NCBI GenBank assembly: GCA_905397405.1
Contig: CAJPVJ010000160.1
Coordinates: forward strand, 1-35,543
DNA from: Oppiella nova
Lineage: Eukaryota; Arthropoda; Arachnida; Sarcoptiformes; Oppiidae
Direction: 5' to 3'
Length of the DNA stretch: 35,543 nt
Shown piece after piece: positions 24,732 to 35,308 of the stretch. The translations under genes and the position numbers were made by a program. Within the stretch, counting starts at the first letter, position 1. Each line of letters begins with the position of its first letter. The notes beneath the pieces are model-generated. The model made no database searches. It had not been told where the DNA came from and saw only the letters and a list, made by a program, of their open reading frames with translations.

Positions 24732-26690
24732 ACTATGTATTTCCTGCCAGTAATGCCTTCCCTCATGAGTAATGTGTGGCTAAAAAAGAAATTAAAGCAA
24801 AGAATAACTCGTTAGCGTGTAGTGGAGTGTAAGGTAAGGCGCGTGGGTTAGGGTTAGTGTTAGGGTTAGGCCACAATTATATCGGACTCGAGCGCACAAA
24901 ACAAAAGCATTTGACTTATTGCCGGCGCTACAGCTCCGCAGTACTACCTGTGATGATAGATCTTAGAGCACTGGTACCTCTTTTGCCAGCCTTAACCATA
25001 TGAATAGTGTATTACAACTGATGAGTGTTAGCGAAAGGCAGACAAAACAGTAATAAATAATATCTTGTGTTGTGTTGTGTTAGTGCTTAGCCTTAAATGT
25101 TTGCTTTAATTTGGTTTTGATTCTCATTTGTGTGTTTCAGGCCTTTATAGCGACGGGAACTAACTTACAACTTGTGTTCAGTCCCTGTGCTAATGGCTAT
25201 AGTGAAGGCTGTGATTTCGACAAAGAACAGGGAAAGGTAAGTCATTTTGCACATTACATACCATTCCATACTATTCCATACCATTCCATACCATTCCGCT
25301 ATATTCTCCACACAATAGCCTTTCATTTCAATGATTACAGTTATTATTGAGTTCTTAAACAAAGTGAACAAAACTTATAATTTCATTCAATATGCGTTCA
25401 ATGAGTACATCAGGTGTAGAGCTATTATAACGATGGCATCAATTATCTAACAGCTCTTTAATGCAAATTATAATCTTTGCGATCATTTAAAATAAATTCT
25501 TTGATTCACTGCTTGTCTTGTGTTTCAAGTTGTGTCTCATTAATTAGTTTGTATGCAAACGGCATTTGAAAGCACCAGAGGTTTGAGCAAATATTTTACA
25601 GCCACTGCACAATCACTTATTAGTTATAACTAATGATCAAATACCGATTGTAAGCATATGTATGGTTTAGAGCCAAATATTAAGCATTATTCTTGTGTTC
25701 AGTCGACCTGACACTCACTCTAAGCAATGCATCCAACGCTTCATAATATTCCTCATAATATGCCTCATAATATGCCTCATATTATGCCTCATATTATGCC
25801 TGAGTGCTAGAAATACAGGTTATGTTGTATTTTATTTGAATACAGTATCTGTTCTCAAATATTAATGTAAAACAAAACAAGAATTAATGATTAAATTCAG
25901 TGATTATCAGTCAATATATCGTTATTGAGACTGAATTATGAAATGAGTTAAATGTATCTTATCTGAAGGCAAACGCACTATCAATCAAGTAATGTATTAT
26001 TGATAACAACAAGCAATACAAATTAATGAATACTTAAAACTCATTGACAAAAATAATAATAATATCCGTTTTGATGGGCTTTCGAGATATAATTTGCAGT
26101 TAAAAGCGATGTCTTGAGTGTTCAGTAGTTTATTGTTATATAATATACAGACTATTCGGACACGTATTGTAATATCAATAGTGCGTAAACGGCACTCATT
26201 AGCACTGAATGCACTGTACGTTGAGATTTAGAAACAAAAAGGAAAGAGAGCCGAGGCCGGGGTCTCATCCATGTGAAAAACAGGTGGCATACATGGCATG
26301 GATGAGACCAATATATTTAACTGCCATAACTCCAAGTAATTGCATAATTTGTTGTGTGAGTCGGGACTGGACTCGAAAATAATATGCACTCATTCACAGC
26401 ATTTATCCAAAGATTAGTCTCGTTTTGAATGAATCCATCAGTGGATATAAGGGCTATAATTAAGTTCAAGCCCTAAAACATTCTTTGTTAGACTCTTAGT
26501 CCAACATATTTGTAATACCAGTCCATTGTGTGCTGTGATTATCATTTACTCTATGTGTTGTTGTTTTGTCATATATTTTCTCAAATATGAGATACTCTCA
26601 CATCTAAATTGTCATCAAAACAATAAACAATTATTAATATAATACTCGGCTATAAAAGATGTGCAAAACATTTTCATATGCTATGTAATG

Positions 26691-26744
<54 letters not shown>

Positions 26745-27089
26745 TAAGGTTTAGTCGCTTTTAACTTCTCATCAGTTATAAGTGAGTTAAAAGTATTTCT
26801 AACTATAAAGTGTTCAGTTCTGCAAAACTGGCATTTATTGCAATATTCCCGGCGCTCTTCAGTCCAATAAAGGCTGGGCCGCCATATATGCCATAATGTG
26901 GATGTTCTGCAGATGCTATGATTGCTATGATATGCTATGCTATGCATTGCGACGGCGGCACAACTCTATTGGACTGGACAGCGCCGGGAGGAATGCAATA
27001 AATGCCAGTGTGTAGGAGTGATCAGTTTATAGTTAGAGAAATACTTTTAACTCATTTAAGTGATGAGCAGTTAAAACGACTAAATGTTC

Positions 27090-27140
<51 letters not shown>

Positions 27141-30100
27141 GGTGGTGTTTTGCATTTATTCAAATAGAGTGAATGCATACAAATAAGTATTAGTTGTTTT
27201 TGAGGACAATTATATGAATTTTGAAGCGTATCTCATATAACGTATACTCATATGTATAACAATGAACATCAGTTCACATCCGAATCCCTGTCCCTGCAAT
27301 CAAATAGACATTAGAGTGTTTGGTGTAAATGGTATGCCATCCCATTGACCCTCTTGTCCTCCGCTCCAAAAAACAGACTCCAATCCGCTGTGAAGTGTCT
27401 TTTGATTCATTTCACTCGTTTGAGTCATTTTTTGGATGTTTGGCAGCACTTAATGCCCGAAGACTTCCATTAATTTCGAGTAAACGCGTGTCAGAGCATT
27501 GCCTATACTTTCTATATATTAGCAGACATTGTGAGAGCACAGCATCCCTTGTAATGGAGAGTAGAAATAAAATATTGAGTATCCATAGCGACAAATCCCA
27601 GGCCAGTTAGGAACTGATTGTGTGATATGTTTGGGCGTTTCCGAGCAAAGAGATGCAAATTCTTATGTAATATATGCCATACTTTGCTCACTAACCAGAG
27701 TTAGGTATGCGTTAGACTACAGATTCACACAATACTCAGTCATTTCTTTTATATTTCGCAAAAACCATTTCCGATGCATTACGGATCTCTCATCTGACAT
27801 TTCATTTCATCAAATATTCGTAATAAATATTATTTATTTATTGTGTACTTAATGTACCTCTACTACTGTACTGTGATGTATGAACTGGTAGTGCTTTGGA
27901 ACCGGTAGGTAATAACTAGGATAATATGATTATATAATGCAAATACATTCACAGAATTATAAATATGTGAATCCATTATAATTGAAAGCATTCGTTACAT
28001 CTTATTTCCTTACAACTGTTTGTAACAAGATTTTTGTTTGTCATATATTTTGACAAATATTTTAACTCTATTTTCAGTTTATTTTGCAATATTTGTAAAC
28101 TTCTCAACAAAACATTCAATAAATATGATTATAACTAGAGATGAAAAACAATATTTTATGGACTCATAAAAGAAATTTAATTTTTTCAAACTCTTGTTTC
28201 GATATACTGTACGTATTGTTGAAAAGTTTGATTCAATAAACGTTTGCATTGATGTAATGTCACAGATTTGGCCAATTTTTGTGTACATTGAGAGCCATCA
28301 ACAGCAAAGAGGTTTTGATTCGCGAAATAAGAAAAAGCAAAACATAGTTATAGTAATCGTTAGGCAGAGGAGAGAGAGTGGAGTGAAGTAGAGATCAATA
28401 AAATTAGTTGAAAAGCCGCTCAACAAAAGGCAAAATATTGGACAAAACTATTCGCTATTAAATGAATGAACAGAAAGAGAGGTCTCATCTTATATGAAGC
28501 CATTTGGATGATTGTGTGCTCGTATTCCTCCGGTACTGCTGTTGTCATGACAATCAAGTCGTTCTTGGAGTGGTATATCCGCGAAGCCCTCCACAACCTC
28601 CACAACCTCCACACAAGTGCGGCAAATGGCAAATGCCTTATGCCTTATGCGGTGCTCTTAAGAATCAAATGCACGATCAGATAGAAGCCAATAATGCATT
28701 CATTGCTTCATTCCTTAGTTCATAAACTCTTAACGTTATAATTATTGCACACTTTTGAAAAGTTTTATTTTCATATCCATTGCACACAAGAATAGTTTTT
28801 GTCATAATTAGCTATTTCTTTTCGTTTCACTTAACGATGCCATCAATGCATCAGTGATTGACTTAATACAGATAACACGCGACTCAAACACACATATTAT
28901 ATAAATAAATGTGTTTTTCGGCACAACATTAGACTCATTGAAATAAACATGAAAATGCTTTTGTCATTCCAAACAAAGGATTCCTATTTTCAAATCATTT
29001 CTTAATACCATTTTGTGGTTCCTATTGTTTCATTCAATCCAATCGTTTGTTTTTCAATTCAATTGCTTTGCTTTTAAATACTCAATCGTTTTGTTGCTAT
29101 TCTTAATTCTTTCATTTACCGTAAACTTGAATCAAAAAGTATTATTTATACATTATAAATGGTTATATGCAACCTTTTTGACCAATTATTTTGATCTTCC
29201 TATTCAAACCACATAAATATGATTTTATAATTCAAAATTGTGAATTATCCTATTTATATATATAATTTATTTTACTTATATTGAGATATACTTATAGATT
29301 TACTTATATATACAATTACTTTATATTGAGAAATACATTTGGACTATAATATGGCAAACAGAGACAGTCTACCAATGAAATGGTTGACAAAACTTAAATA
29401 ATATTATTTAGTATTCAAAATCAATGCTCACTCTTAGGAAGTAATTTCTCAAATAATTGACTAAAAGAGAGGAATTATTAACGAAAACTGTTAGCAATAG
29501 AAAGTAAACTGAAAACAACAAAAACTTAATCATAAGGTTTACAACGACTGAAACGTATAAAATACTACTTAAACAGAAGTAAGGCTTAGATAATGATGAG
29601 AAGATCATAAGCCGTATCCGCACCACTAAATTGTGACATCAGATTGAACTCAGTCTCCATTATATTAACTGCATTTCACTTCAGACTTCAATTCTTGTCA
29701 TATAATAGTACTGAGTATTGCATTGATTTTCATGAAACAAGAGATCAAGACTTTTCAACCAAACATTGCCTCTCATTGAGTCTCATTCACTCACTTTCTC
29801 TATCCGTACAGAATTCCATGCGCTTTATGTTCACTACACTTAACATACTTTTAGTTTTCACTTTTAGTTATATATATTGTTTGTCTCATTGAAAACATTT
29901 CGTTATGTAATATAAATGTACAGTGAATTCAATTAATTCTGTTTAATAATACTTTGGGAACAAATGAAATCTGCAAAGGAATGATGTTTTGCACTTACAT
30001 TACATAAGAGTTGCATTACATTTGTATTTCTCAACATATCAATCATTACTTAAAAGAGTATTTCGTTCAATCAATTATAGACTATTATATAAATACACAT

Positions 30101-31911
30101 TAGTATAAGATGTGGTTTTATTCATAAATTATAATCAGTTTTGAGATATGAATAAAATTATAGCATCAGATTTTGCATTAGATTTTGCATTCATAGTGAA
30201 TAAATTAAATAATTTTAATGTTTTATTATTTTTTATTTCAATTATTATTCATATAGAATAAGTTGTGGTGGAGACCACATATTTTTTATATTTTACGGAT
30301 TAAGTATTGAAAGCAATGTGCTGTATAAATCACGATTAGGCCAAACACTAGATTTTGATTAGTTTATAGAGTGAAAGGGCATATTGTGCTCAATAATAAT
30401 ATTGGCAAATATTGTGATTGATTTAAATTAAGAGAGTGTTTATTGTACGACAGGTGCACATCAAGTCAACAATGATTATGAATGGAGTGTGTGTACGATG
30501 GCGGGGATGGCTAGACCTGGAAAGGCTGGACGGAGTGGCCTGTCTTGAGTACGACGAGGAGAGGGGAGCCATTGAAGACTCGATACTTCGCGAGCAAATG
30601 GAGAGATACAACTCACGGATGAGGGAATTGGAGGAAAGACAGAGACTTTTCAAAGCGGCTCAAGAAAGACAGGCAGAAGCGGAAGCAGAGGTGAGTGTTT
30701 CACCGCTTTTTATATACACTCCGATATAATCTCTACAAACTGTGAACAAACTGACAGTTTGAGTATTGAAAGGCAAAACTATTTGTGTTTTTGTTGGACT
30801 TAATAGAGAGGCATAACTCGATTGTAAACATAATTGGCTGTAAGACAGAGCTATTGTCCATCTGTTTGCAGCTGGAAAAAGCAAAAGACATTTTCTAATT
30901 TGTTTCAAAAAACTTGTCAATGCGCACAATGTCAGCAAACACGCGACAAAACTTAACGAAAACCTTATGATTGCCTCGAAATACCGTTCTCCAGCTGTGC
31001 TGCCGGTGCTGTCGGCTCAGGCTTTGAGTGAACAGATACTGTGTTAGATGGTTGGCGCTGTTGGCGTGTGAAGAGCCTAATACTTATGTAATGTTAGTAT
31101 CAATGATAGCAATGTTAGCTTATGATAGCACTTGTGATACACCTGACGCTCCTTTACCGGCCCCTCCAACACCGCTTCGATACTACCAAACCGTTTGCTT
31201 TCGTGGGAAAAGAAAGCAATGCTTTTGTGATTATGTTTTCAATACTTTGCCAAATAAAACGCAAACATATAATTGTATTTTCAATTCAAATACATTTTGT
31301 TATTTCTATTCACAAAACTTATGTTTTTCATGAGTTTCTGCACTTTCGTCAGAATTAGTGTAATATTCTGTGGATTCACTCAAATATTAAGCCTCTGTTC
31401 AATGCATTCATTTCAAGTGCAAGAGTATAGAGATATTGAGTTTGAAAACAATTTGAAAGCAAAGCAACCGAAGACACGATACGACACGCACTCAGCACTC
31501 GCTTCCCAACCAATATTTCCCACATTTTCAACAATTCATATAAAACTTACATTTTTATGTGTTTTATATGTGTTTTACCATATTTTCCATGTATTTGAGT
31601 TAATAGTATTAAACACTGAATAGTCTAACAAGTAATTATAATACAATTTTCCATTATTTGCGAAAAAGTATTACTATTTTTGAAACATTTTACTCAATAA
31701 ATGGGAATAAATTGAGAGAATATGTTATTCAGTTTGCATCCCATCCCACGCACCACCGTATCGACAGTTTTCTCGAAAAAAGTTGGGATTTATCATAAAA
31801 ATCCAAAATCCCTGGTCTTTTACTCCTAGTATTGGCTTTCATTTTACTATTCACAAGTATTTCATTTGTTTGACTTACAATACAGTAGTGTTTGTAATAC
31901 GCGTCAAAGTG

Positions 31912-31945
<34 letters not shown>

Positions 31946-32737
31946 AGGAGAGGAGGGATTGGGAATGAGAGGAGGATTTGATGGAAATATTGTGCGAAAT
32001 GAGCGGCGATTCTGCAAAAAACGAAGTGTTGGGAGAGTATAGAGAGTATAGAGTATTGATTGTACTGTAAGGGCACTGATATAAACATAGTGTCGAAGTA
32101 GTGATTACTCGTGAAGTAAAGGGGAAGTGAGTGGAGTCGGGGGCCAAATGAGGATAAATCTGTATTTTCACATTTAGCGACACACGACCTCTGCTGGTCG
32201 GCAACTGCCGGCGCTGTGGAGAGACACACGACTTGACAACAGAGTCTTGTTGTTAGCCATCATTTTAGGACTTATTAGTTTGTCATTCAATATAATTACG
32301 GGTTTTGTATAACAGCGTTAACTCAATCACAATATCTAATTGTAGGATAAAATTGTTACTCAAATACTGTTAACAATCAAATATTATACTAAAAGCGTTT
32401 TAATGCACGACTGATAATCAAAAGCTTAAAACATTTTCAATATATAATCCAATCGGAAATCATTTTTTCTTTCAAAGCCGTTAATGAAATACAAATCTAA
32501 ATGTCAGCCAAAAAATGAATGAATGACTGAAACGAATAACACATATAATTAAAGACTAAAAAACTTAAGAGATTTAAAAATTCAAATTCTTATCAATTGT
32601 CTCACTGTTTGTAGAGTTTATATGATATGAAATATAATGAGAGTTGTCTAACAATTGGTTTATTTGTAATTTTATAGCTCCGAAAGAAACATCAAACAGA
32701 GTTGAGTCCAGAAAGAGCCGGTTCTGCCAGCAATTGA
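23961..32737 (+). CDS. CBFB: Core-binding factor subunit beta, complete 5-exon gene
   Basis: CBF-beta is the non-DNA-binding partner of Runx transcription factors. It raises their DNA affinity and stability (family knowledge; Brother and Big-brother in Drosophila). Exons: 23961-24095, 24187-24273, 25141-25236, 30454-30690, 32678-32737. Every exon is a whole number of codons and all introns are GT-AG in phase 0, giving 204 codons. Diagnostic blocks in order: MPRVVTEQKSKFEADELFRR (from residue 20), YTGYRDRPLEERQIRFQNGC (48-67), ATGTNLQL (78-85), MIMNGVCVRWRGWLDLERLD (113-132), then a charged helical tail. The Asn of the NGVCV motif (residue 116), equivalent to the human Runx-contact Asn104, is kept, as is the Gly of ATGTN. 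Human CBFB is 182-187 aa; the extra length is a 19-residue N-terminal extension. The start at 23961 has A at -3 and an in-frame stop upstream. Confidence 0.95.
24274..25140 (+). other. CBFB intron 2, with a GA tract
   Basis: 867 bp from GTGAGT to TTTCAG. Contains a pure GA tract at 24686-24730 and a short GGTTAGGG-like run at 24846-24870. A GC-richer patch lies at about 24880-24990. No coding sequence. Confidence 0.9.
24686..24730. repeat. GA dinucleotide tract
   Basis: About 22 uninterrupted GA units in CBFB intron 2. Confidence 0.97.
25141..25236 (+). CDS. CBFB: CBFB exon 3
   Basis: Encodes residues 75-106: AFIATGTNLQLVFSPCANGY, then a short Cys/Gly/Ser loop and CDFDKEQGK. In vertebrates the loop between the NLSL strand and the E-x-GKV strand is also variable. 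Acceptor TGTTTCAG, donor GTAAGT. A 10-bp CATACCATTC tandem array begins about 20 bp after the donor. Confidence 0.95.
25256..25298. repeat. Short tandem array, 10-bp CATACCATTC unit
   Basis: About four imperfect copies, close to the exon 3 donor. The unit resembles two CCATT-type pentamers. Confidence 0.85.
25663..25897 (+). repeat. 235-bp inverted repeat, arm 1
   Basis: Pairs base for base, without gaps, with 35309-35543 (paired coordinates always sum to 61206). 234 of 235 positions are complementary; the one mismatch is at 25770/35436. Homology stops sharply at 25897 on the inner side. The outer limit is unknown because the window ends inside arm 2. Confidence 0.97.
25748..25802. repeat. 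12-bp tandem array with self-complementary units
   Basis: About four units of the type CTCATAATATGC or CTCATATTATGC inside arm 1. Each unit has an AT core that is itself nearly palindromic. The single difference between the two inverted-repeat arms lies in this array. Confidence 0.9.
26261..26309. repeat. Small hairpin, 13-bp perfect stem
   Basis: 26261-26273 (GGTCTCATCCATG) is the exact reverse complement of 26297-26309, with a 23-nt loop. The stem does not extend, so it is short for a microRNA precursor. Confidence 0.85.
26691..27137. repeat. Long imperfect hairpin bounded by CT and GA tracts
   Basis: A CT tract (26691-26744) is followed by a left arm to about 26876. After a loop of roughly 90 bases, the right arm (about 26966-27092) pairs back and ends in a GA tract (27093-27137). 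The unique parts of the arms are roughly 80 percent complementary over about 130 bp, with long perfect blocks. Examples are GAGTTAAAAGTATTT, ACTGGCATTTATTGCA, CCCGGCGCT and CAGTCCAATA. The CT and GA tracts can also pair. It lies in CBFB intron 3 in transcribed orientation, so the pre-mRNA could fold into a hairpin of more than 150 bp. Confidence 0.92.
30454..30690 (+). CDS. CBFB: CBFB exon 4: C-terminal half of the CBF domain and charged helix
   Basis: Encodes residues 107-185: VHIKSTMIMNGVCVRWRGWL, DLERLDGVACLEYDEERGAI, then an Arg/Glu/Gln-rich segment (about 146-185) predicted to be helical. The acceptor (GTACGACAG) has a poor polypyrimidine tract after a 5.2-kb intron, so its recognition may depend on enhancers. 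The donor is GTGAGT. Confidence 0.94.
30691..32677 (+). other. CBFB intron 4, with a GA tract
   Basis: 1987 bp from GTGAGT to TTTTATAG. Contains GC-richer patches at about 30985-31205 and about 32120-32240, and a GA tract at 31914-31942. Overlapping open minus-strand frames near 31729-32229 reflect the pyrimidine-rich composition and are not called as genes. Confidence 0.8.
31914..31942. repeat. GA dinucleotide tract
   Basis: About 14 GA units in CBFB intron 4. Confidence 0.96.
32678..32737 (+). CDS. CBFB: CBFB exon 5: short terminal exon
   Basis: Encodes LRKKHQTELSPERAGSASN and TGA at 32735-32737. The acceptor is TTTTATAG. It continues the phase and the charged character of exon 4. Without it, exon 4 would read on into the intron to a TAA at 30727-30729. 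The exon is small and not conserved in sequence with vertebrates, so it is less certain than the others; an alternative last exon is possible. Confidence 0.75.
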   Translation, partial: LRKKHQTELSPERAGSASN

Positions 32738-33308
32738 CAATTACATGAGAAATATGTCATTTGTTAAGAATTGATGAAAATCACAATCAGATGACCCAAT
32801 GGAGAAAATTAGTGGGAAGAGTACCGGTGCTAACCATACGAAGCGATAACGAGTTGAGAATATTCTTGTAGTGAATACTTAATCGCAATATTTATTTACA
32901 ACAACAAAATCATTGGACTAAATATCTCTGAGATTGTGTTAAATGGAAATTGTATTATAGACACAAATTAATTGATTGTAAAACATTATGTGATATCTTC
33001 TATAAAAGTTTATTTCAATTTGAAAACTGTTAGCAAAAAAATTATGACATATATTCAGGTACTCACACATAGGCCATGAACTGGATGGACATGATATCGA
33101 TCTCACATGAGTTCCTATTTTCAAATACAATACTTTTCATGACATTTCTTTTATATAAATATAGCTGCGATTAAAAGTCTTAAACTCTTAAAAGTCGTCA
33201 AAAAACACTTCTGTTTTCTATATTTCTTATAAAACTTAATATATTATATATAACTTAATATGTAAATTGAAATTAATGTATAAATATATATAAAATATAA
33301 ATAATAAA
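32738..33308 (+). other. CBFB 3' untranslated region, probable
   Basis: This runs from the stop codon to the first canonical polyadenylation hexamer (AATAAA at 33303-33308). The actual cleavage site is not determined. A possible minus-strand exon at 33067-33114 overlaps it. Confidence 0.4.
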
Positions 33309-35308
33309 AGTAAATTTAGTTGATTTATGATTATGTGATTTTTATTAAAATGTAATCAATTCTTATAAGAATGTGAATATAACTTATAATATATTGTTTT
33401 GCATTTACATCAATGATTTGGTTTAGTATTTCTTTGTTCACAATTATCAATTTATTCAATACCGTACATGTGTTCATTATAAACCAGCATAATTTAAATG
33501 ATTTGTATTTAAACTAATGTTATAACTTATAAGTTAGTCTAAATGAATGAGATTTCTTTCTTTCGTATTTCGTTTTTAATATTATTTTTCTTACAGTTAA
33601 AAGTTTGTTTATTTATAAAAATTGTGAGTTTATATATTTGAGACAGATCAAAAAGTTATATTTTAAGAAGGAATTTGAGAAACAGTTTCTATTTTGGGGT
33701 TAATATACAGATTTTAAAATATGAGGCATGAATTGTATGGGTTTTGTCAGACAATTCTCAGCTGTTATTCAAATGAAAACTATTGTAATGAAGAGGCGTA
33801 CAGTGGGTACAGTAGATCCAGTGTAGAGCCACTACACTATTTTGCACCCATATATGCAAATTAGGGGCTTTAGAGCTCATCCTATTGTATAAACCTTTCA
33901 ACTTATTGACCGAAAGTTAAACTTCAATGCTTTCAAACTGTAAGCCTCTAAATGCAGGTGAATGTATGCAACTCGTATCCAACTGAATATAAATCCAATA
34001 ATGAACACAAAGTATTTGGAAAAATCTTTTTTAAGAGAGGGTCGTCCTCATGAAAAATGACCGAAATTATAATGAAAGCAATTGTGAATCGCAGACCTGA
34101 ATCTCAATCTCTTTAAGCATGAAATGATGCAGATGTCAGACATGTTTGCCACACAAGTCTCGAAAAAAGGATTCCTTAAGTCTAAGGAATAAAAACAAAA
34201 ATAGTATAAGAAATCTAAGGGTAGACTCAAACCTGTGAACATAAAAAGAGTGCCACAAAAAGCGATTGTCAGCGCAATCACAATGATATCAATAGTATTG
34301 GTGCCAATGGTGTGCCAACCGGTGCTACTCTTTGGTATATCCCGGAGAGGAAGGTATGACTCAATAGTTATATATTCGATGAAATAATTAAATAGGAATT
34401 TATGCCGATTTGGGTTCAAATAAATCTATATTTTAAAGAAATGGTTGAATACAAGGGTTAACCTAAGGTTGGCGTATAGTTCGTGAGCATTGAATCGGAC
34501 GAATGTCGTGAATAGAGCACGTGTGCCATCCCTGCCATCCCTACCATCACTGGGACTACTCATCCGGAATAACAGTCGCCTTTCGCTTCATTCTTCTCCA
34601 AATCACTTCCAAAACAACTAAAAACTCAAAATATATTTTATATTGTATTCATAGGGGTCTCAAAGAATTCACAATCAATTATATACTCTACTATAGACTG
34701 CTTTAAATTTGAATATGTATATTAAATTCTGTGCTTAATTTTATAGCTAAATTTAATTCTATCATGCAGCTAACTTTTCAAATATAATATTAAAAATTGC
34801 ATTAATATAGTATATTTGTATTGTATAAATAGTAACATCTTATACTGTAGGTATTGAATTTCCATTATTTAACAATTGTTGTTTTTGAATTTAGTTTAAA
34901 GATTTTATGCATGTATGAAAATTATGTTTATTGTCATTTTAAATACTCAATTTTCAGTGATTACCCGGAAATAAGCCAATTGTAACTAATTTTATTTATT
35001 TTAAACTAATTGAGTTCAAAGACATTTGAGTATCTAAATTATTTGTACTTTGTTTTAAACATTCATTACTTGTTAATAAAAGTTATAACAAATGGTATTT
35101 CCATTTTTTATGACTTACACTCAAAGCGATAAAAAAATTTGTTTCACTAATGTTTTGACATTATGTGCATCACTCTATCAATTCATTTCATTAACTCATT
35201 AATGAATTTAAATTTAGATCCAAACAACACTTTCGGCGCTTCTGACTCTTAGGCTAAGATTTTTGTTGTAATTTATTTAACATTTATTTTTGTCATAAAA
35301 CGACTCGA
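33309..35308. other. 3' flank of CBFB, mostly AT-rich
   Basis: Apart from the candidate minus-strand exon, I see only AT-rich sequence with short chance frames. A GC-richer patch at about 34500-34600 has no recognisable product. Confidence 0.5.
34048..34419 (-). CDS. Candidate minus-strand exon or small gene with one membrane helix
   Basis: An open frame of 123 codons starting with ATG, unusually long for DNA this AT-rich. It contains GWHTIGTNT, followed by a strongly hydrophobic helix IDIIVIALTIAFCGTLFMF (codons 34293-34237). After the helix a 51-bp intron is possible (donor GTTTGA just after FT, acceptor TTCCTTAG, plus-strand positions 34232 to 34182). Its removal keeps the frame and gives LRNPFFETCVANMSD and a basic KRLRFR stretch. 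A polypyrimidine-AG site also precedes the SSTGWHT part, so the coding piece may be only an internal exon of a gene entering from the right. I do not recognise the family. Confidence 0.3.
   Translation of the reverse strand: MNPNRHKFLFNYFIEYITIESYLPLRDIPKSSTGWHTIGTNTIDIIVIALTIAFCGTLFMFTGLSLPLDFLYYFCFYSLDLRNPFFETCVANMSDICIISCLKRLRFRSAIHNCFHYNFGHFS

Larger units (their letters stand above)
25237..30453 (+). other. CBFB intron 3 (5.2 kb)
   Basis: The longest intron in the window. It contains a 10-bp tandem array (25256-25298), arm 1 of the 235-bp inverted repeat (25663-25897), a small hairpin (26261-26309) and the long CT/GA-bounded hairpin (26691-27137). After 27140 I see only AT-rich sequence with short chance frames. 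Confidence 0.9.

Noticed and set aside
24846-24870. Telomere-like TTAGGG repeats in CBFB intron 2
   Set aside because: Only about three imperfect units, interrupted, and the arthropod telomere unit is usually TTAGG. Likely chance or simple repeat.
26261-26309. Small hairpin as a microRNA precursor
   Set aside because: Only 13 paired bases with no extension; too short for a typical animal pre-miRNA.
31122-31205. Proline-rich reading (PDAPLPAPPTPL) in CBFB intron 4 as a possible alternative CBFB exon
   Set aside because: No acceptor gives that frame in phase 0, which CBFB requires. The phase-0 reading is hydrophobic and unlike CBF-beta tails.
31729-32229. 166- and 109-codon overlapping minus-strand frames in CBFB intron 4
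   Set aside because: Two different frames are open over the same pyrimidine-rich stretch and both run through the CT tract, so composition explains the lack of stops. The peptides are low complexity.
34521-34706. 61-codon plus-strand frame at a GC-richer patch
   Set aside because: No recognisable motif and no strong splice context. The repeated CCATCCC stretch accounts for the local composition.
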